This document shows, piece by piece, positions 1 through 7,766 of a stretch of 64,000 nucleotides of DNA. The position numbers and the translations under genes were made by a program. This DNA is from G963556115 sp963666605. GTDB taxonomy: Bacteria > Planctomycetota > SZUA-567. A model generated the notes under the pieces. It saw only the letters and a program-made list of their open reading frames with translations, did no database searches and was not told the DNA's origin. Every line of letters starts with the position of its first letter. The first letter of the stretch is position 1. Location of the stretch: contig OZ223208.1 of assembly GCA_965140405.1 (NCBI GenBank), positions 1,922,001-1,986,000 on the forward strand, written 5' to 3'.

Positions 1-717
1 TGATTTCTTTGCTAGTTCTTTGGCTTCATCTGATACTTCTTTCAGTGGGCGTTTGTCAACGTCACGAACAACTGGGACTACTAGACCTTCTGGATCGGTC
101 GAAACCGCAAAGCCTACGTGCATCTTACTACGTCTTACATAGCCTTGAGTAGTGTAGAGAGACGCAACCTGAGGGAATCTCCTCAGAGCAAGTCCTGATG
201 CTTTGATTAGCATATCATTATATGCGATACGAATTCTTTTATCCTTCTTTAAACGTTGTCGTAGATTAATAGCTTCGGTCATATCTACTGCTGTAGTAAG
301 GTAGAAGTGAGGCATTTCGTGGCGGGCTGTACTCATGCGTTGTGCTATTACTGTGCGCATAGCATCCATTGGGACGATACTATCACCTAAATCGGGAGTT
401 ATCGCACAACTTACATGTATCGGTGGGGCAGGGGCAAAGCCTGGATATTCATAAAGTACATCGTTATCAAGTACTGCACCCTTAGGGGTAAGTAGCCCCA
501 TTGTTCCCCCTACAGGTACAAGTTGACCACCATGGGCAATTTTGTGGGTCATAATACCTTCTACTTCACTCTCAATTTCTAAGGTTACCTTGTCTATAGT
601 AACATCGCAGATGGGTTGACCGACTGATACGTGGTCACCTATGTCTACAAGCCACAGAGCAAATATGGCTGTTGTCATTCGAGAAGCTTTTTTAGGAAGT
701 TTTAGTTCTTTAATCAC
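1..717 (-). CDS. 2-oxoacid dehydrogenase E2 component (dihydrolipoyl acyltransferase), C-terminus cut by window edge
   Basis: Translating the minus strand from a GTG at 717 gives 239 codons that run off the window edge. Residues 1-78 form a lipoyl domain with the lipoylated lysine in a DK motif at residue 43. From about residue 113 the start of the acyltransferase catalytic domain is clear (MRTVIAQRMSTARHEMPHFY). E2 proteins pass acyl groups from E1 to CoA in pyruvate- or 2-oxoglutarate-dehydrogenase complexes. The linker between the two domains (about 35 residues) is too short and lacks the usual peripheral subunit-binding domain. The codon just upstream of the GTG is an in-frame stop, so the start is well constrained, although the ribosome binding site is weak. 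The acyl substrate cannot be told from this part. Confidence 0.88.
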   Translation of the reverse strand, partial: MIKELKLPKKASRMTTAIFALWLVDIGDHVSVGQPICDVTIDKVTLEIESEVEGIMTHKIAHGGQLVPVGGTMGLLTPKGAVLDNDVLYEYPGFAPAPPIHVSCAITPDLGDSIVPMDAMRTVIAQRMSTARHEMPHFYLTTAVDMTEAINLRQRLKKDKRIRIAYNDMLIKASGLALRRFPQVASLYTTQGYVRRSKMHVGFAVSTDPEGLVVPVVRDVDKRPLKEVSDEAKELAKKS

Positions 718-771
718 TTAGTTTTCGCTTTCATATTTATTTGATAATATTTAAATCATAATTATTTATAA

Positions 772-1635
772 TCAAGATTGATAGTAGCTCATAAATGCTC
801 GTGGAAGCATCTTTATGACATCTGAAGCGATAAGCCCATGTATGCCATATTCTTCCATTGCCAAATCTCCTGCAAGACCGTGTAGGTATGCTCCTGTACA
901 TGCTGAGGAGTATGCATCAAGTCCACCGGCAACAAGTGCAGCTATAACACCGGTAAGTACATCGCCCATGCCAGCAGTAGCCATCCCTGGGTTACCTGTG
1001 GAGTTGATATAAGTATTTTCACCGTCACTAACAACAGTATTGTGTCCTTTAAGAAGCACTACTGAACCCGACTTTGATGCTAAGTCATAACAGTACTTTT
1101 CCCTATTGCTTACAACATCATCTATGCAAATGTCGGTCATGTCTGAGAATTCACCTGGGTGAGGGGTTAGGATTGTAGGGTGTCTACGGTTTCTAAGAGC
1201 CATAAGGTTGCCACCTATTGCCCGAAGCGCTCCAGCATCCAAGATAAGTGTCTTCTTTATTTCTGGTATAAGAAGTCTCATCAATTCTCCACTCTCTCCA
1301 GCTACTGGTAGTCCTGGACCTAGTATGACTGCATCTGACTCTTGAGCGGCTTCGAGTAGCGTCTCTCTTGAGCTTACTGCTGGAGCGTTCTGCTCTGTCT
1401 CTGCAATGGGCATCGTAACACTCTCAATACATATCGCTTCTGCAGCAAGTGTGAGGCTTTCAGGTATTGCCCAAGTCGTAAGACCAGCACCACTTCTAAG
1501 TGCAGACATTGTTGCAAGTCCGCCAGCTCCTGTGAAACCACGTGAACCTGCAATTACAAGAACTCTCCCTGCGGTACTCTTGTGAGTATTGTTTTCACGC
1601 TTTGGAAGAGCTACAAGACCTTTTTTAGTTGTCAT
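772..1635 (-). CDS. nnrD: ADP-dependent (S)-NAD(P)H-hydrate dehydratase
   Basis: This 287-residue protein is the ribokinase-fold repair enzyme that dehydrates damaged NADHX/NADPHX back to NAD(P)H using ADP. Visible family signatures are GRVLVIAGS near residue 23, LGPGLP at 105-110, TPHPGEF at 157-163 and NPGMATAGMGDVLTG at 215-229, with the expected catalytic Asp at 225. The N-terminal epimerase domain found in bifunctional NnrE-NnrD proteins is absent, so this is a stand-alone dehydratase. Its start lies inside the end of larB (11-base overlap), so the two are probably cotranscribed and translationally coupled. The E2 gene follows on the same strand after 54 bases. Confidence 0.93.
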   Translation of the reverse strand: MTTKKGLVALPKRENNTHKSTAGRVLVIAGSRGFTGAGGLATMSALRSGAGLTTWAIPESLTLAAEAICIESVTMPIAETEQNAPAVSSRETLLEAAQESDAVILGPGLPVAGESGELMRLLIPEIKKTLILDAGALRAIGGNLMALRNRRHPTILTPHPGEFSDMTDICIDDVVSNREKYCYDLASKSGSVVLLKGHNTVVSDGENTYINSTGNPGMATAGMGDVLTGVIAALVAGGLDAYSSACTGAYLHGLAGDLAMEEYGIHGLIASDVIKMLPRAFMSYYQS

Positions 1636-2401
1636 TCAATTCTCCATTGCCTGTTTTGATGATCCGTGCGGCTAAGCATCCTGCTCCAAAACCATTATCA
1701 ATATTGACTACAGCGACACCGTTTGCACATGAATTAAGCATACCTAGTAGTGCTGCGACTCCCTGAAAAGATGCTCCATATCCAACACTAGTTGGTACCC
1801 CTATAACAGCACAATCAACAAGGCCAGCGACTACGCTCGGTAGTGCTCCCTCCATGCCTGCTGTAACAATTATTACAGATGCTTCACTAAGCTTGGCGCT
1901 CGCATTTAAAATTCTGTGTATTCCAGCAACACCAGCATCATGTAAATATTCAACACTACATCCCATTACTCTAGCAGTAATTGCGGCTTCTTCAGCCACA
2001 GCGATGTCGCTTGTCCCAGCAGAAATAACCAGAACTTTTTTGGCATTTTCGCTTGATTTACTCTCAGGAAGCGTTCCTAATACCATTGTCTTTGAAAGTT
2101 CATTATACTCTGCTTCGGGCCATTCACTTAGGAGTAAGTTTCTGGTGCTTTCTGGTACACGTGTTAAATAGGCAAAGCCGTTCCGCTTTACAAGCGATTT
2201 AGCAATTTTTAGTGAGTGCTCTGGGGTCTTTGACTCAGCAAATATGACTTCAGGAAAACCACACCGTCTCTCACGATCATGATCCACTTTTGCAAAACCA
2301 AGGTCTTCTTCTTTCTCACATATTTCTAATGCTTCTTCTACTGAAAGCATGCCATTGCTTACTTTACTTAGTAGTGTTTTTAAATCTGAAGTTTCTTGCA
2401 T
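1625..2401 (-). CDS. larB: LarB-type nickel-pincer cofactor biosynthesis protein (PurE-like carboxylase/hydrolase)
   Basis: The protein has 258 residues. Its C-terminal half (about 123-250) is an AIR-carboxylase (PurE)-like domain with SAGTSD at 127-132, TAGMEGALPSVVAGL at 180-194, GVPTSVGYG at 201-209 and NSCANG at 223-228. In characterised LarB this fold carboxylates nicotinic acid adenine dinucleotide and hydrolyses its phosphoanhydride in the first step of pincer-cofactor synthesis, and a conserved Cys (here probably 225) matters. No larA, larC or larE lies in the window, so the cofactor's user is unknown. It heads a minus-strand operon with nnrD and probably the E2 gene. An AAGG ribosome site precedes the ATG. 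Confidence 0.88.
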   Translation of the reverse strand: MQETSDLKTLLSKVSNGMLSVEEALEICEKEEDLGFAKVDHDRERRCGFPEVIFAESKTPEHSLKIAKSLVKRNGFAYLTRVPESTRNLLLSEWPEAEYNELSKTMVLGTLPESKSSENAKKVLVISAGTSDIAVAEEAAITARVMGCSVEYLHDAGVAGIHRILNASAKLSEASVIIVTAGMEGALPSVVAGLVDCAVIGVPTSVGYGASFQGVAALLGMLNSCANGVAVVNIDNGFGAGCLAARIIKTGNGELNDN

Positions 2402-2533
2402 AAATAGCCTTATTTAGTCTTGTAGGTATTCATCATCTTTAAAGTTGTTATGTTAATAGTGTTTATACTGCATTATACAATAAGAAAGAGATTTTATGTA
2501 GTGGTAATATTAGAATAATAATCAACAATAATC

Positions 2534-2572
2534 ATAAAAACGGTTGTGACTATAAAATATAGTCACAACCGT
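2534..2572 (-). terminator. Rho-independent terminator of the XRE/S24 regulator gene
   Basis: A perfect 15-bp inverted repeat (arms 2540-2554 and 2558-2572) encloses a 3-base loop. On the minus strand it is followed by TTTTTAT. It lies 28 bases beyond the stop codon of the regulator gene and separates it from larB. Confidence 0.8.
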
Positions 2573-2600
2573 ATAAGGTTATTATATCATATAATAATTA

Positions 2601-3404
2601 TTAGCAAGATGCAAAGACAGCGACAATTCTTCCTAGAATAATGTCACCTTTATTCTCTTTTATTACAAAGCTTCCTCTAGATTTACCATTTGCTGGGATT
2701 GCTCGGAGGCTTCCTTCTTTGCTGCCTTCATCAAGTTGTCTGAGTTTCAGACCTTTGCCCTTCTGGAAGATTGCTAAGTTTTTACCTATAAATTTCTCTG
2801 CAATAATTTCGCGCCTATCAATAATAATTAGTGAATCTACAGGTACTGTTGGACAAAGACCGTTATCACTTGCCTTGCAAGCTATCATAACTCCGCCTCT
2901 AGGTACCCATTCTTTGCTTATAATTGTATGGTCAATAACATCACTCTCTTTGAGATCAAATACAGGCTTTGAGATTGAAGATGCTTTAATTATAGGTATT
3001 GCAACAAAGTTCGAGCTGTCATCAGTTGCTAGTTCTGTATTAGTGCGTACTTGGTTGAAATTAAATACTACTGGGGAAGATTCTACAGAATTTGTGATTA
3101 CTGGGGTTTTCTTGTTGTACTTTGCTTTGCGTTCAGAAGCTTTTGAAGCATTCTTGTTTGTCTCAGGGAGCATAGCTTCTTCAATTATCTGTGATAGCGA
3201 AATGCCAAGTTCACGCTCGATCAGGGGAAATAACGAGAGTTTCTCAATAAAAGTCCTGCCCATCTCCCAACTTTGTACAGTCTTAGGACTTACACCAAGC
3301 CTAGCTGAAAGTACCTGCCTAGAAAGACCTCTTGCGTCGCGCGCTGCTCTTAATCTTCTACCAAAGTCTTCTTTGATTTCGTTTGTTATTCCACATAGTC
3401 CCAT
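2601..3404 (-). CDS. XRE-family transcriptional regulator with a degenerate LexA/S24-like C-terminal domain
   Basis: The protein has 267 residues from the ATG at 3404, chosen because an AAGGA site lies 7 bases upstream; an ATG at 3434 would add ten residues without a ribosome site. Residues 16-70 form a Cro/CI-type helix-turn-helix (RLRAARDARGLSRQVLSARL, then VQSWEMGR). Residues 80-130 look like a flexible linker. Residues 133-267 resemble the S24 dimerisation/peptidase domain of LexA and CI, but the segment aligned with GDSMEP reads ASDNGLCPTVP (178-188) and the usual catalytic lysine position appears to be Arg. It probably binds DNA without RecA-stimulated self-cleavage. Targets are unknown; self-regulation is plausible. 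Confidence 0.78.
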   Translation of the reverse strand: MGLCGITNEIKEDFGRRLRAARDARGLSRQVLSARLGVSPKTVQSWEMGRTFIEKLSLFPLIERELGISLSQIIEEAMLPETNKNASKASERKAKYNKKTPVITNSVESSPVVFNFNQVRTNTELATDDSSNFVAIPIIKASSISKPVFDLKESDVIDHTIISKEWVPRGGVMIACKASDNGLCPTVPVDSLIIIDRREIIAEKFIGKNLAIFQKGKGLKLRQLDEGSKEGSLRAIPANGKSRGSFVIKENKGDIILGRIVAVFASC

Positions 3405-3439
3405 GCTATTTTCCTTTATCAATAATATTATCAAATAAT

Positions 3440-3471
3440 GTATACGTTTTGTATCTAAGCGTATGATATAC
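3440..3471. promoter_or_regulatory. Possible operator upstream of the XRE regulator
   Basis: Between the regulator and leuC are clustered GTAT half-sites: GTATACG at 3440-3446 faces CGTATGATATAC at 3460-3471, with another GTAT between. The imperfect inverted layout and its position 36 bases upstream of the regulator start fit an autoregulatory site. This is a guess from symmetry only. Confidence 0.25.
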
Positions 3472-3578
3472 TTAAGAATTTATTTTGCAAGAGTATTTAT
3501 TATATAAATTGATACATAATGTGGTTTAATGGTGTAGTATTTGATTAAATGATCATAATTGGTTTTAGTAATTAAGCA

Positions 3579-3606
3579 TTGACATAACAAGACATTAGCG
3601 TAAAAT
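3579..3606 (+). promoter_or_regulatory. Predicted sigma-70-type promoter for leuCD
   Basis: TTGACA at 3579-3584 and TAAAAT at 3601-3606 are separated by 16 bases. Transcription would start near 3613, giving a leader of about 60 bases before leuC. I see no leucine-rich leader peptide or T-box in that leader. Confidence 0.65.
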
Positions 3607-3672
3607 ATTATAGTATATATGACCTTAAAGTGAGGTTGTGATGTTGAGTTAAGACTACTTGGGAGTAAAAAA

Positions 3673-4959
3673 ATGCCACAAAATATCGCTGATAAGATAT
3701 TTGCTGCACATCTGAAAGATCAACCTTTTGAAGGAACTAATGTGCTGTCACTTGACGTTGTTATGTGTCACGAGATTACAACACCGGTCGCTATTGCTGA
3801 CCTTGAATATAGAGGGATGGATAAAGTCTTTGACCCAACCAAGATTAAAGCTGTCATTGACCATGTAACTCCGTCAAAAGATACCAAGACAGCTATTCAG
3901 GCAAAAATTCTTAGGGATTGGGCCGCTAGACATAATATTAAAGATTTCTTTGATATTGGTAATAATGGTGTTTGTCATGCAATCTTTCCTGAAAAAGGCT
4001 TTATCAGACCTGGTTATACTGTAATAATGGGTGATAGTCATACCTGTACTCACGGAGCATTCGGCGCATTTGCCGCTGGTGTGGGTACTACCGATTTAGA
4101 AGTAGGTATCCTTAAAGGGGTATGTGCTTTTAGAAAGCCTAATAGTATCAAGGTGGAAATCAATGGTGCATTAGCAAATGGCGTCTATGCCAAGGATGTT
4201 ATTCTCACAGTGATCAAGGAACTTACTGTGAGCGGAGCTACAGATCAAGTTATAGAGTTTGTAGGCTCTACTGTTGATAACATGAGTATGGAAGAGCGAA
4301 TGACCCTTTCAAATATGGCTATTGAAGCAGGTGGTACGTGCGGTATTTGTTTACCAGACAAGGTTACTTTGGATTATCTTTGGGAGTTTGTTGCTGAGGA
4401 GTATGGTAATGATAAGGATAAAGCGCTAGAGGACTTCAAAAAATGGCATTCTGATGAGGGTGCAGAATATACTAAAGTCGTAAAAATAGATGCGACTAAG
4501 ATCGAACCATCTTGTACATTTGGTTATAAGCCTGACGAAGTAGAGCTTCTTAAAGATCAAAATGGTCAGAAAGTAGATCAGGTCTATATCGGAAGTTGTA
4601 CCAATGGACGCTTATCTGACCTTCATGCCGCTGCCAAGATCCTTATTGGTAATAAGCTTGCTCCAAATGTCAGAGGTATCGTATCTCCTGCGACTCCAAA
4701 AATCTTTGATGAGGCTATGAAAGATGGAACTATGGAGATCTTTAGAAGTGCTGGCTTCTGTGTGACAAACCCTACTTGTGGGGCGTGTCTGGGTATGAGT
4801 AATGGTGTACTTGCTCCTGGTGAAGTATGTGCGTCTACGACAAATAGAAACTTTGTCGGACGTATGGGGCAGGGTGGTATGGTACATCTTATGAGCCCGG
4901 CTTCAGCAGCAGCTTGTGCTGTAAAAGGTGAACTATGTGATCCTAGAGACTTCCTCTAA
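3673..4959 (+). CDS. leuC: 3-isopropylmalate dehydratase large subunit
   Basis: With LeuD this 428-residue aconitase-family protein interconverts 2- and 3-isopropylmalate in leucine biosynthesis. The three [4Fe-4S] ligands are present: Cys309 in IGSCTNGR, and Cys369 and Cys372 in NPTCGACLG. The substrate-binding stretch GDSHTCTHGAFGAFAAGVGTTD is intact. The length matches the shorter LeuC/HacA subfamily (about 420 residues) rather than the roughly 465-residue enterobacterial type, so related activities such as homoaconitase or citramalate-pathway isomerase cannot be excluded. A GGGAG site sits 7 bases before the ATG. leuD follows after 63 bases. Confidence 0.95.
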   Translation: MPQNIADKIFAAHLKDQPFEGTNVLSLDVVMCHEITTPVAIADLEYRGMDKVFDPTKIKAVIDHVTPSKDTKTAIQAKILRDWAARHNIKDFFDIGNNGVCHAIFPEKGFIRPGYTVIMGDSHTCTHGAFGAFAAGVGTTDLEVGILKGVCAFRKPNSIKVEINGALANGVYAKDVILTVIKELTVSGATDQVIEFVGSTVDNMSMEERMTLSNMAIEAGGTCGICLPDKVTLDYLWEFVAEEYGNDKDKALEDFKKWHSDEGAEYTKVVKIDATKIEPSCTFGYKPDEVELLKDQNGQKVDQVYIGSCTNGRLSDLHAAAKILIGNKLAPNVRGIVSPATPKIFDEAMKDGTMEIFRSAGFCVTNPTCGACLGMSNGVLAPGEVCASTTNRNFVGRMGQGGMVHLMSPASAAACAVKGELCDPRDFL

Positions 4960-5022
4960 GGCTACTTCATGCTGTTTACTTGATACTTAAAATAACATAT
5001 TTATATATTTGGAGGTAGTAAA

Positions 5023-5550
5023 ATGAAATATTTTGGAGGAGAAGTAATATTTCTCGATAGAGATGATATCAATACAGATGAGATTATACCAGCTAGATAT
5101 CTTACCGAAGTAAAGAAAGAAGCACTCGGTGCTCACCTTTTAGAGGATCTTGTCGCTGACGGCTTTGATCCTGCTGGTGAGAAACTAAAGAGGGCTAAGG
5201 TTGTCGTATCCACTAAAAACTTTGGTTGCGGTTCATCTCGAGAGCATGCTCCTTGGGCATTCGAAGTGAATGATATCAATATTGTAATTGCTGAAAGTTT
5301 TGCTAGGATTTTTAGGCAGAATATGTTCAACTGCGGTATGATGGCTATCGAGATGCCAAAAGATAAGATTGAGGCACTATTTGCCCTTTCTGCTAAAGGC
5401 GATGTGATTGTAGATGTAGACTTTGCAGCAAAGAAGCTTATCTTTAAAGTTGGTAGTGAAGTATTAGAAGAGACGTTCTCACTCAATGAGTTTGACGCAG
5501 CCCTTGTTGAAGCTGAAGGGTGGGTTGGGTATGCTAATACTAATTATTAA
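5023..5550 (+). CDS. leuD: 3-isopropylmalate dehydratase small subunit
   Basis: This 175-residue swivel-domain subunit completes the LeuCD isomerase. Signatures are DRDDINTDEIIPARYL near the N-terminus and the family motif FGCGSSREHAPWA. A strong GGAGG ribosome site lies 7 bases before the ATG. It is the last gene of the pair, closed by a strong terminator. No leuA or leuB lies in the window. Its length fits the LeuD partner of the short LeuC type. Confidence 0.95.
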   Translation: MKYFGGEVIFLDRDDINTDEIIPARYLTEVKKEALGAHLLEDLVADGFDPAGEKLKRAKVVVSTKNFGCGSSREHAPWAFEVNDINIVIAESFARIFRQNMFNCGMMAIEMPKDKIEALFALSAKGDVIVDVDFAAKKLIFKVGSEVLEETFSLNEFDAALVEAEGWVGYANTNY

Positions 5551-5582
5551 TAGTTAGTTATACCAACAGTTGTTATAATATG

Positions 5583-5621
5583 AGGGTCGTGCTCCGGTTA
5601 TTAGGAGCACGACCCTTTTTT
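5583..5621 (+). terminator. Rho-independent terminator after leuD
   Basis: Twelve GC-rich base pairs (5584-5595 with 5604-5615) enclose an 8-base loop and are followed by six T residues. It lies 33 bases after the leuD stop. Confidence 0.92.
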
Positions 5622-5675
5622 ATCAGTAGCTTTGATTTTTATAATTTTATAAGAAGTAGTATTCGTCTTTATATT

Positions 5676-6776
5676 TTAAAACTGACTTGGATCGTTTTCA
5701 AGAAGAGTATCAATATCCTCTTGATACTTCAAGCACTTATCTAGTTCTGTCTTGGCAAGTGAATTCTCTGGAGAAAGTTTGAGTACTGCTTCGTATGCCT
5801 CAATAGCTTTTTGTATATCTTCAGATGCTTGGCTATACCTCTTGAAGTACTTTAGAAGTATTGCACGCCTTTGGAATAGCCCACCGGTAATAATAATAGG
5901 GCCAAGTTCATTTGTCTTGGTTAGTAGTCTTTGCCTTGCAGACTCGATACCTTCATCAATAACTTCAACACAGATTCTTGCTTCACTCTCAGCCTCTTGT
6001 TGGCGACCCTCTTTCAAAAGAGTAATTGCATTCTGGTAAAGTCTGCGGCTAGCGCCTTCTGCAGCCATACTTCTACCATATAGAGCTTCAACATCTCCTG
6101 GATAAATTCTCATGCATTCTTGGAGTGTACGGAGTGCTTTGCGGTATTGGTCGTGAGCGTTACGTCTTTCTCCAAGTCTCCAGAGTTCATTACCGTAATG
6201 AAGGTGGGCAAAACCCTCACCTCTCATTGCAAAGTAATTCTCGGGATATAGAGTACGGGCACGTTGGTATGCTTCAATTGCTTCTGGAAGCTCTAATAGG
6301 TTGTAATAACAGTCACCTAGCCAACGCCATGCGCTTGATGAGTCTGGATGTCTCTGAATGATGTTTAGGAGAATGTTCTTCGCTTCAACAAATTGTTGAG
6401 CTGCAACAAGGTCTGTTGCTGTCTTATATTCATCATCAGTTACTACTTGGTCTTCGTTCATCCATACTTCATCTGGATTCGTCGGTTCATTACTTGATGT
6501 TGCGGAGAAAGGTATGCTCTCGTCATTGTTTGGGTCGATCATATTGCCATTTTCATCGCCTTTAAATGCGTGCTTGACCTGTCTTACACCCCACCAACCA
6601 CCTACACCTTGGTCTGTCTCTTCAACTACGGTTGTATTACTTTCTTCGACAATTACGTCATCTGACTCTGGTGAACTGTCTGTTACAATGATATCTGGCT
6701 CACCACACCCGCAGATAACAATAACAAGTGAAAGTGCTAGTATCCAGAAATATCTTAGATAGTGAAAAGTATTCAA
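5676..6776 (-). CDS. Predicted TPR-repeat lipoprotein
   Basis: The protein has 366 residues. The hydrophobic N-terminus ends in a lipobox-like ICGC, so Cys24 (or Cys22) is the likely lipidated residue. Residues 30-110 are acidic and probably disordered. From about residue 115 to 350 there are helical tetratricopeptide repeats, including 'DSSSAWRWLGDCYYNLLELP' and 'NYFAMRGEGFAHLHYGNELW'. TPR lipoproteins act as envelope scaffolds, but no partner is evident. It is monocistronic, convergent with leuCD, and shares its 344-base upstream region with the divergent PEGA lipoprotein gene. The specific role is unknown. Confidence 0.85.
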   Translation of the reverse strand: MNTFHYLRYFWILALSLVIVICGCGEPDIIVTDSSPESDDVIVEESNTTVVEETDQGVGGWWGVRQVKHAFKGDENGNMIDPNNDESIPFSATSSNEPTNPDEVWMNEDQVVTDDEYKTATDLVAAQQFVEAKNILLNIIQRHPDSSSAWRWLGDCYYNLLELPEAIEAYQRARTLYPENYFAMRGEGFAHLHYGNELWRLGERRNAHDQYRKALRTLQECMRIYPGDVEALYGRSMAAEGASRRLYQNAITLLKEGRQQEAESEARICVEVIDEGIESARQRLLTKTNELGPIIITGGLFQRRAILLKYFKRYSQASEDIQKAIEAYEAVLKLSPENSLAKTELDKCLKYQEDIDTLLENDPSQF

Positions 6777-6911
6777 AACAAAACTCTCCTTATTGTTCTC
6801 AAAACATTAATTTAAATATATTATATATATCGGTAGTGGTAATTCAAGCTATTCGGCATATAATTATAAAATAGAATAATTTCCTATAGTTTAGGCCATT
6901 ATAAAGTTTGC

Positions 6912-6940
6912 TTGACATGATTCTAATGGATTTGTAAAAT
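6912..6940 (+). promoter_or_regulatory. Predicted promoter for the PEGA lipoprotein gene, in the 344-base divergent spacer
   Basis: TTGACA at 6912-6917 and TAAAAT at 6935-6940 have a 17-base spacer. The predicted start near 6947 gives a long AT-rich leader of about 174 bases. The rest of the 6777-7120 spacer holds no ORF that I can support, only a weak six-pair hairpin at 7002-7020. Confidence 0.6.
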
Positions 6941-7120
6941 TATGTAAACTCTAATTAATAAAGTTTCCGCATAGAGTTGATAATAATTGGGAAAATTTTG
7001 ATATCCATTATCGCTGGATAGTTTGTGGTTTTTTGTCGATATTCATATGAATATAGCCTTTACTTTATTTTGTTGGCTATAATTATATTATAATATAAAT
7101 GATTTCTCTCGGAGATAATA

Positions 7121-7726
7121 ATGAAAAATAGCTACTTCACTTTGTTGGCGATACTTGCTTTGGGGATGATTGCTACTCTAACAGTGGTAGGATGTGTTGA
7201 AAGAAATATGGTTATAACAAGTGAGCCATCCGGTGCTGATATCTGGGTTAATGATCAGTGGCATGGAAAAACTCCGTTTGAGTTGCCTTTCAAACACTAT
7301 GGTGTATTCAGCATAAGACTTGAAGCGGAAGGATACTATCCTATGTATGTCAAGGAGCCTGTAGCTGCACCAGCATACGAGAGACTTGGGATAGACCTGA
7401 TTAGTGAAGCGGCTATACCTGCAACTATACATGATGAGAGAAATATGCATTATGTGATGCAGAAAATTGAATCTCCTGATGCTATAGCTGAAGTACTAGA
7501 AAGAGCAGATGATATGATTTCAAGAACAGATGAAATTGTTACTAATAGGCGCGTCTATGACTCACAACGTGATCCGGTAGATCTTCCACTTCTTCCTCAG
7601 GCTGTTGAAGGAAGCGATAAAGATGCTGAAGATATAAGAAAACAACTTGCAGTTGATACTATGGATATGGAGTATAAAAAAGGTAAAGATCTTGATGATT
7701 TGGAACCTTTAGGTGATATCAAATAG
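7121..7726 (+). CDS. PEGA-domain lipoprotein
   Basis: This 201-residue protein starts with a lipoprotein signal peptide (lipobox VVGC, lipidated Cys25). A PEGA domain follows directly (about residues 31-75): SEPSGADIWVNDQWHGKTPFE then a GYYP end. PEGA domains are small beta-sandwiches common in surface and periplasmic proteins. The C-terminal half is charged, mostly helical and not recognised. A CTCGGAG site precedes the ATG. The large secreted protein begins 40 bases downstream, so a functional link between the two is plausible but unproven. Confidence 0.82.
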   Translation: MKNSYFTLLAILALGMIATLTVVGCVERNMVITSEPSGADIWVNDQWHGKTPFELPFKHYGVFSIRLEAEGYYPMYVKEPVAAPAYERLGIDLISEAAIPATIHDERNMHYVMQKIESPDAIAEVLERADDMISRTDEIVTNRRVYDSQRDPVDLPLLPQAVEGSDKDAEDIRKQLAVDTMDMEYKKGKDLDDLEPLGDIK

Positions 7727-7731
7727 TATTG

Positions 7732-7760
7732 TTGTTGATTCTGGAAATAAGTGATATAAT
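7732..7760 (+). promoter_or_regulatory. Predicted promoter for a leaderless transcript of the 1025-residue gene
   Basis: TTGTTG at 7732-7737 and a perfect TATAAT at 7755-7760 have a 17-base spacer. The expected transcription start, seven bases after the -10 end, is 7767, which is the A of the ATG. No ribosome binding site lies close to the ATG. Confidence 0.5.
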
Positions 7761-7766
7761 ATCTAA

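Noticed and set aside
718..735. Six-codon ORF (MKAKTK) whose stop overlaps the GTG start of the E2 gene
   Set aside because: Too short to distinguish from chance, and no ribosome site supports it.
2641..3438. 265-codon plus-strand ORF antisense to the XRE/S24 regulator
   Set aside because: It mirrors the regulator gene, has no ribosome site or family match, and the minus-strand protein is clearly real.
7001..7035. Hairpin in the leader of the PEGA lipoprotein gene as a possible attenuator
   Set aside because: Only six base pairs with a seven-base loop and a broken T run; too weak to call.
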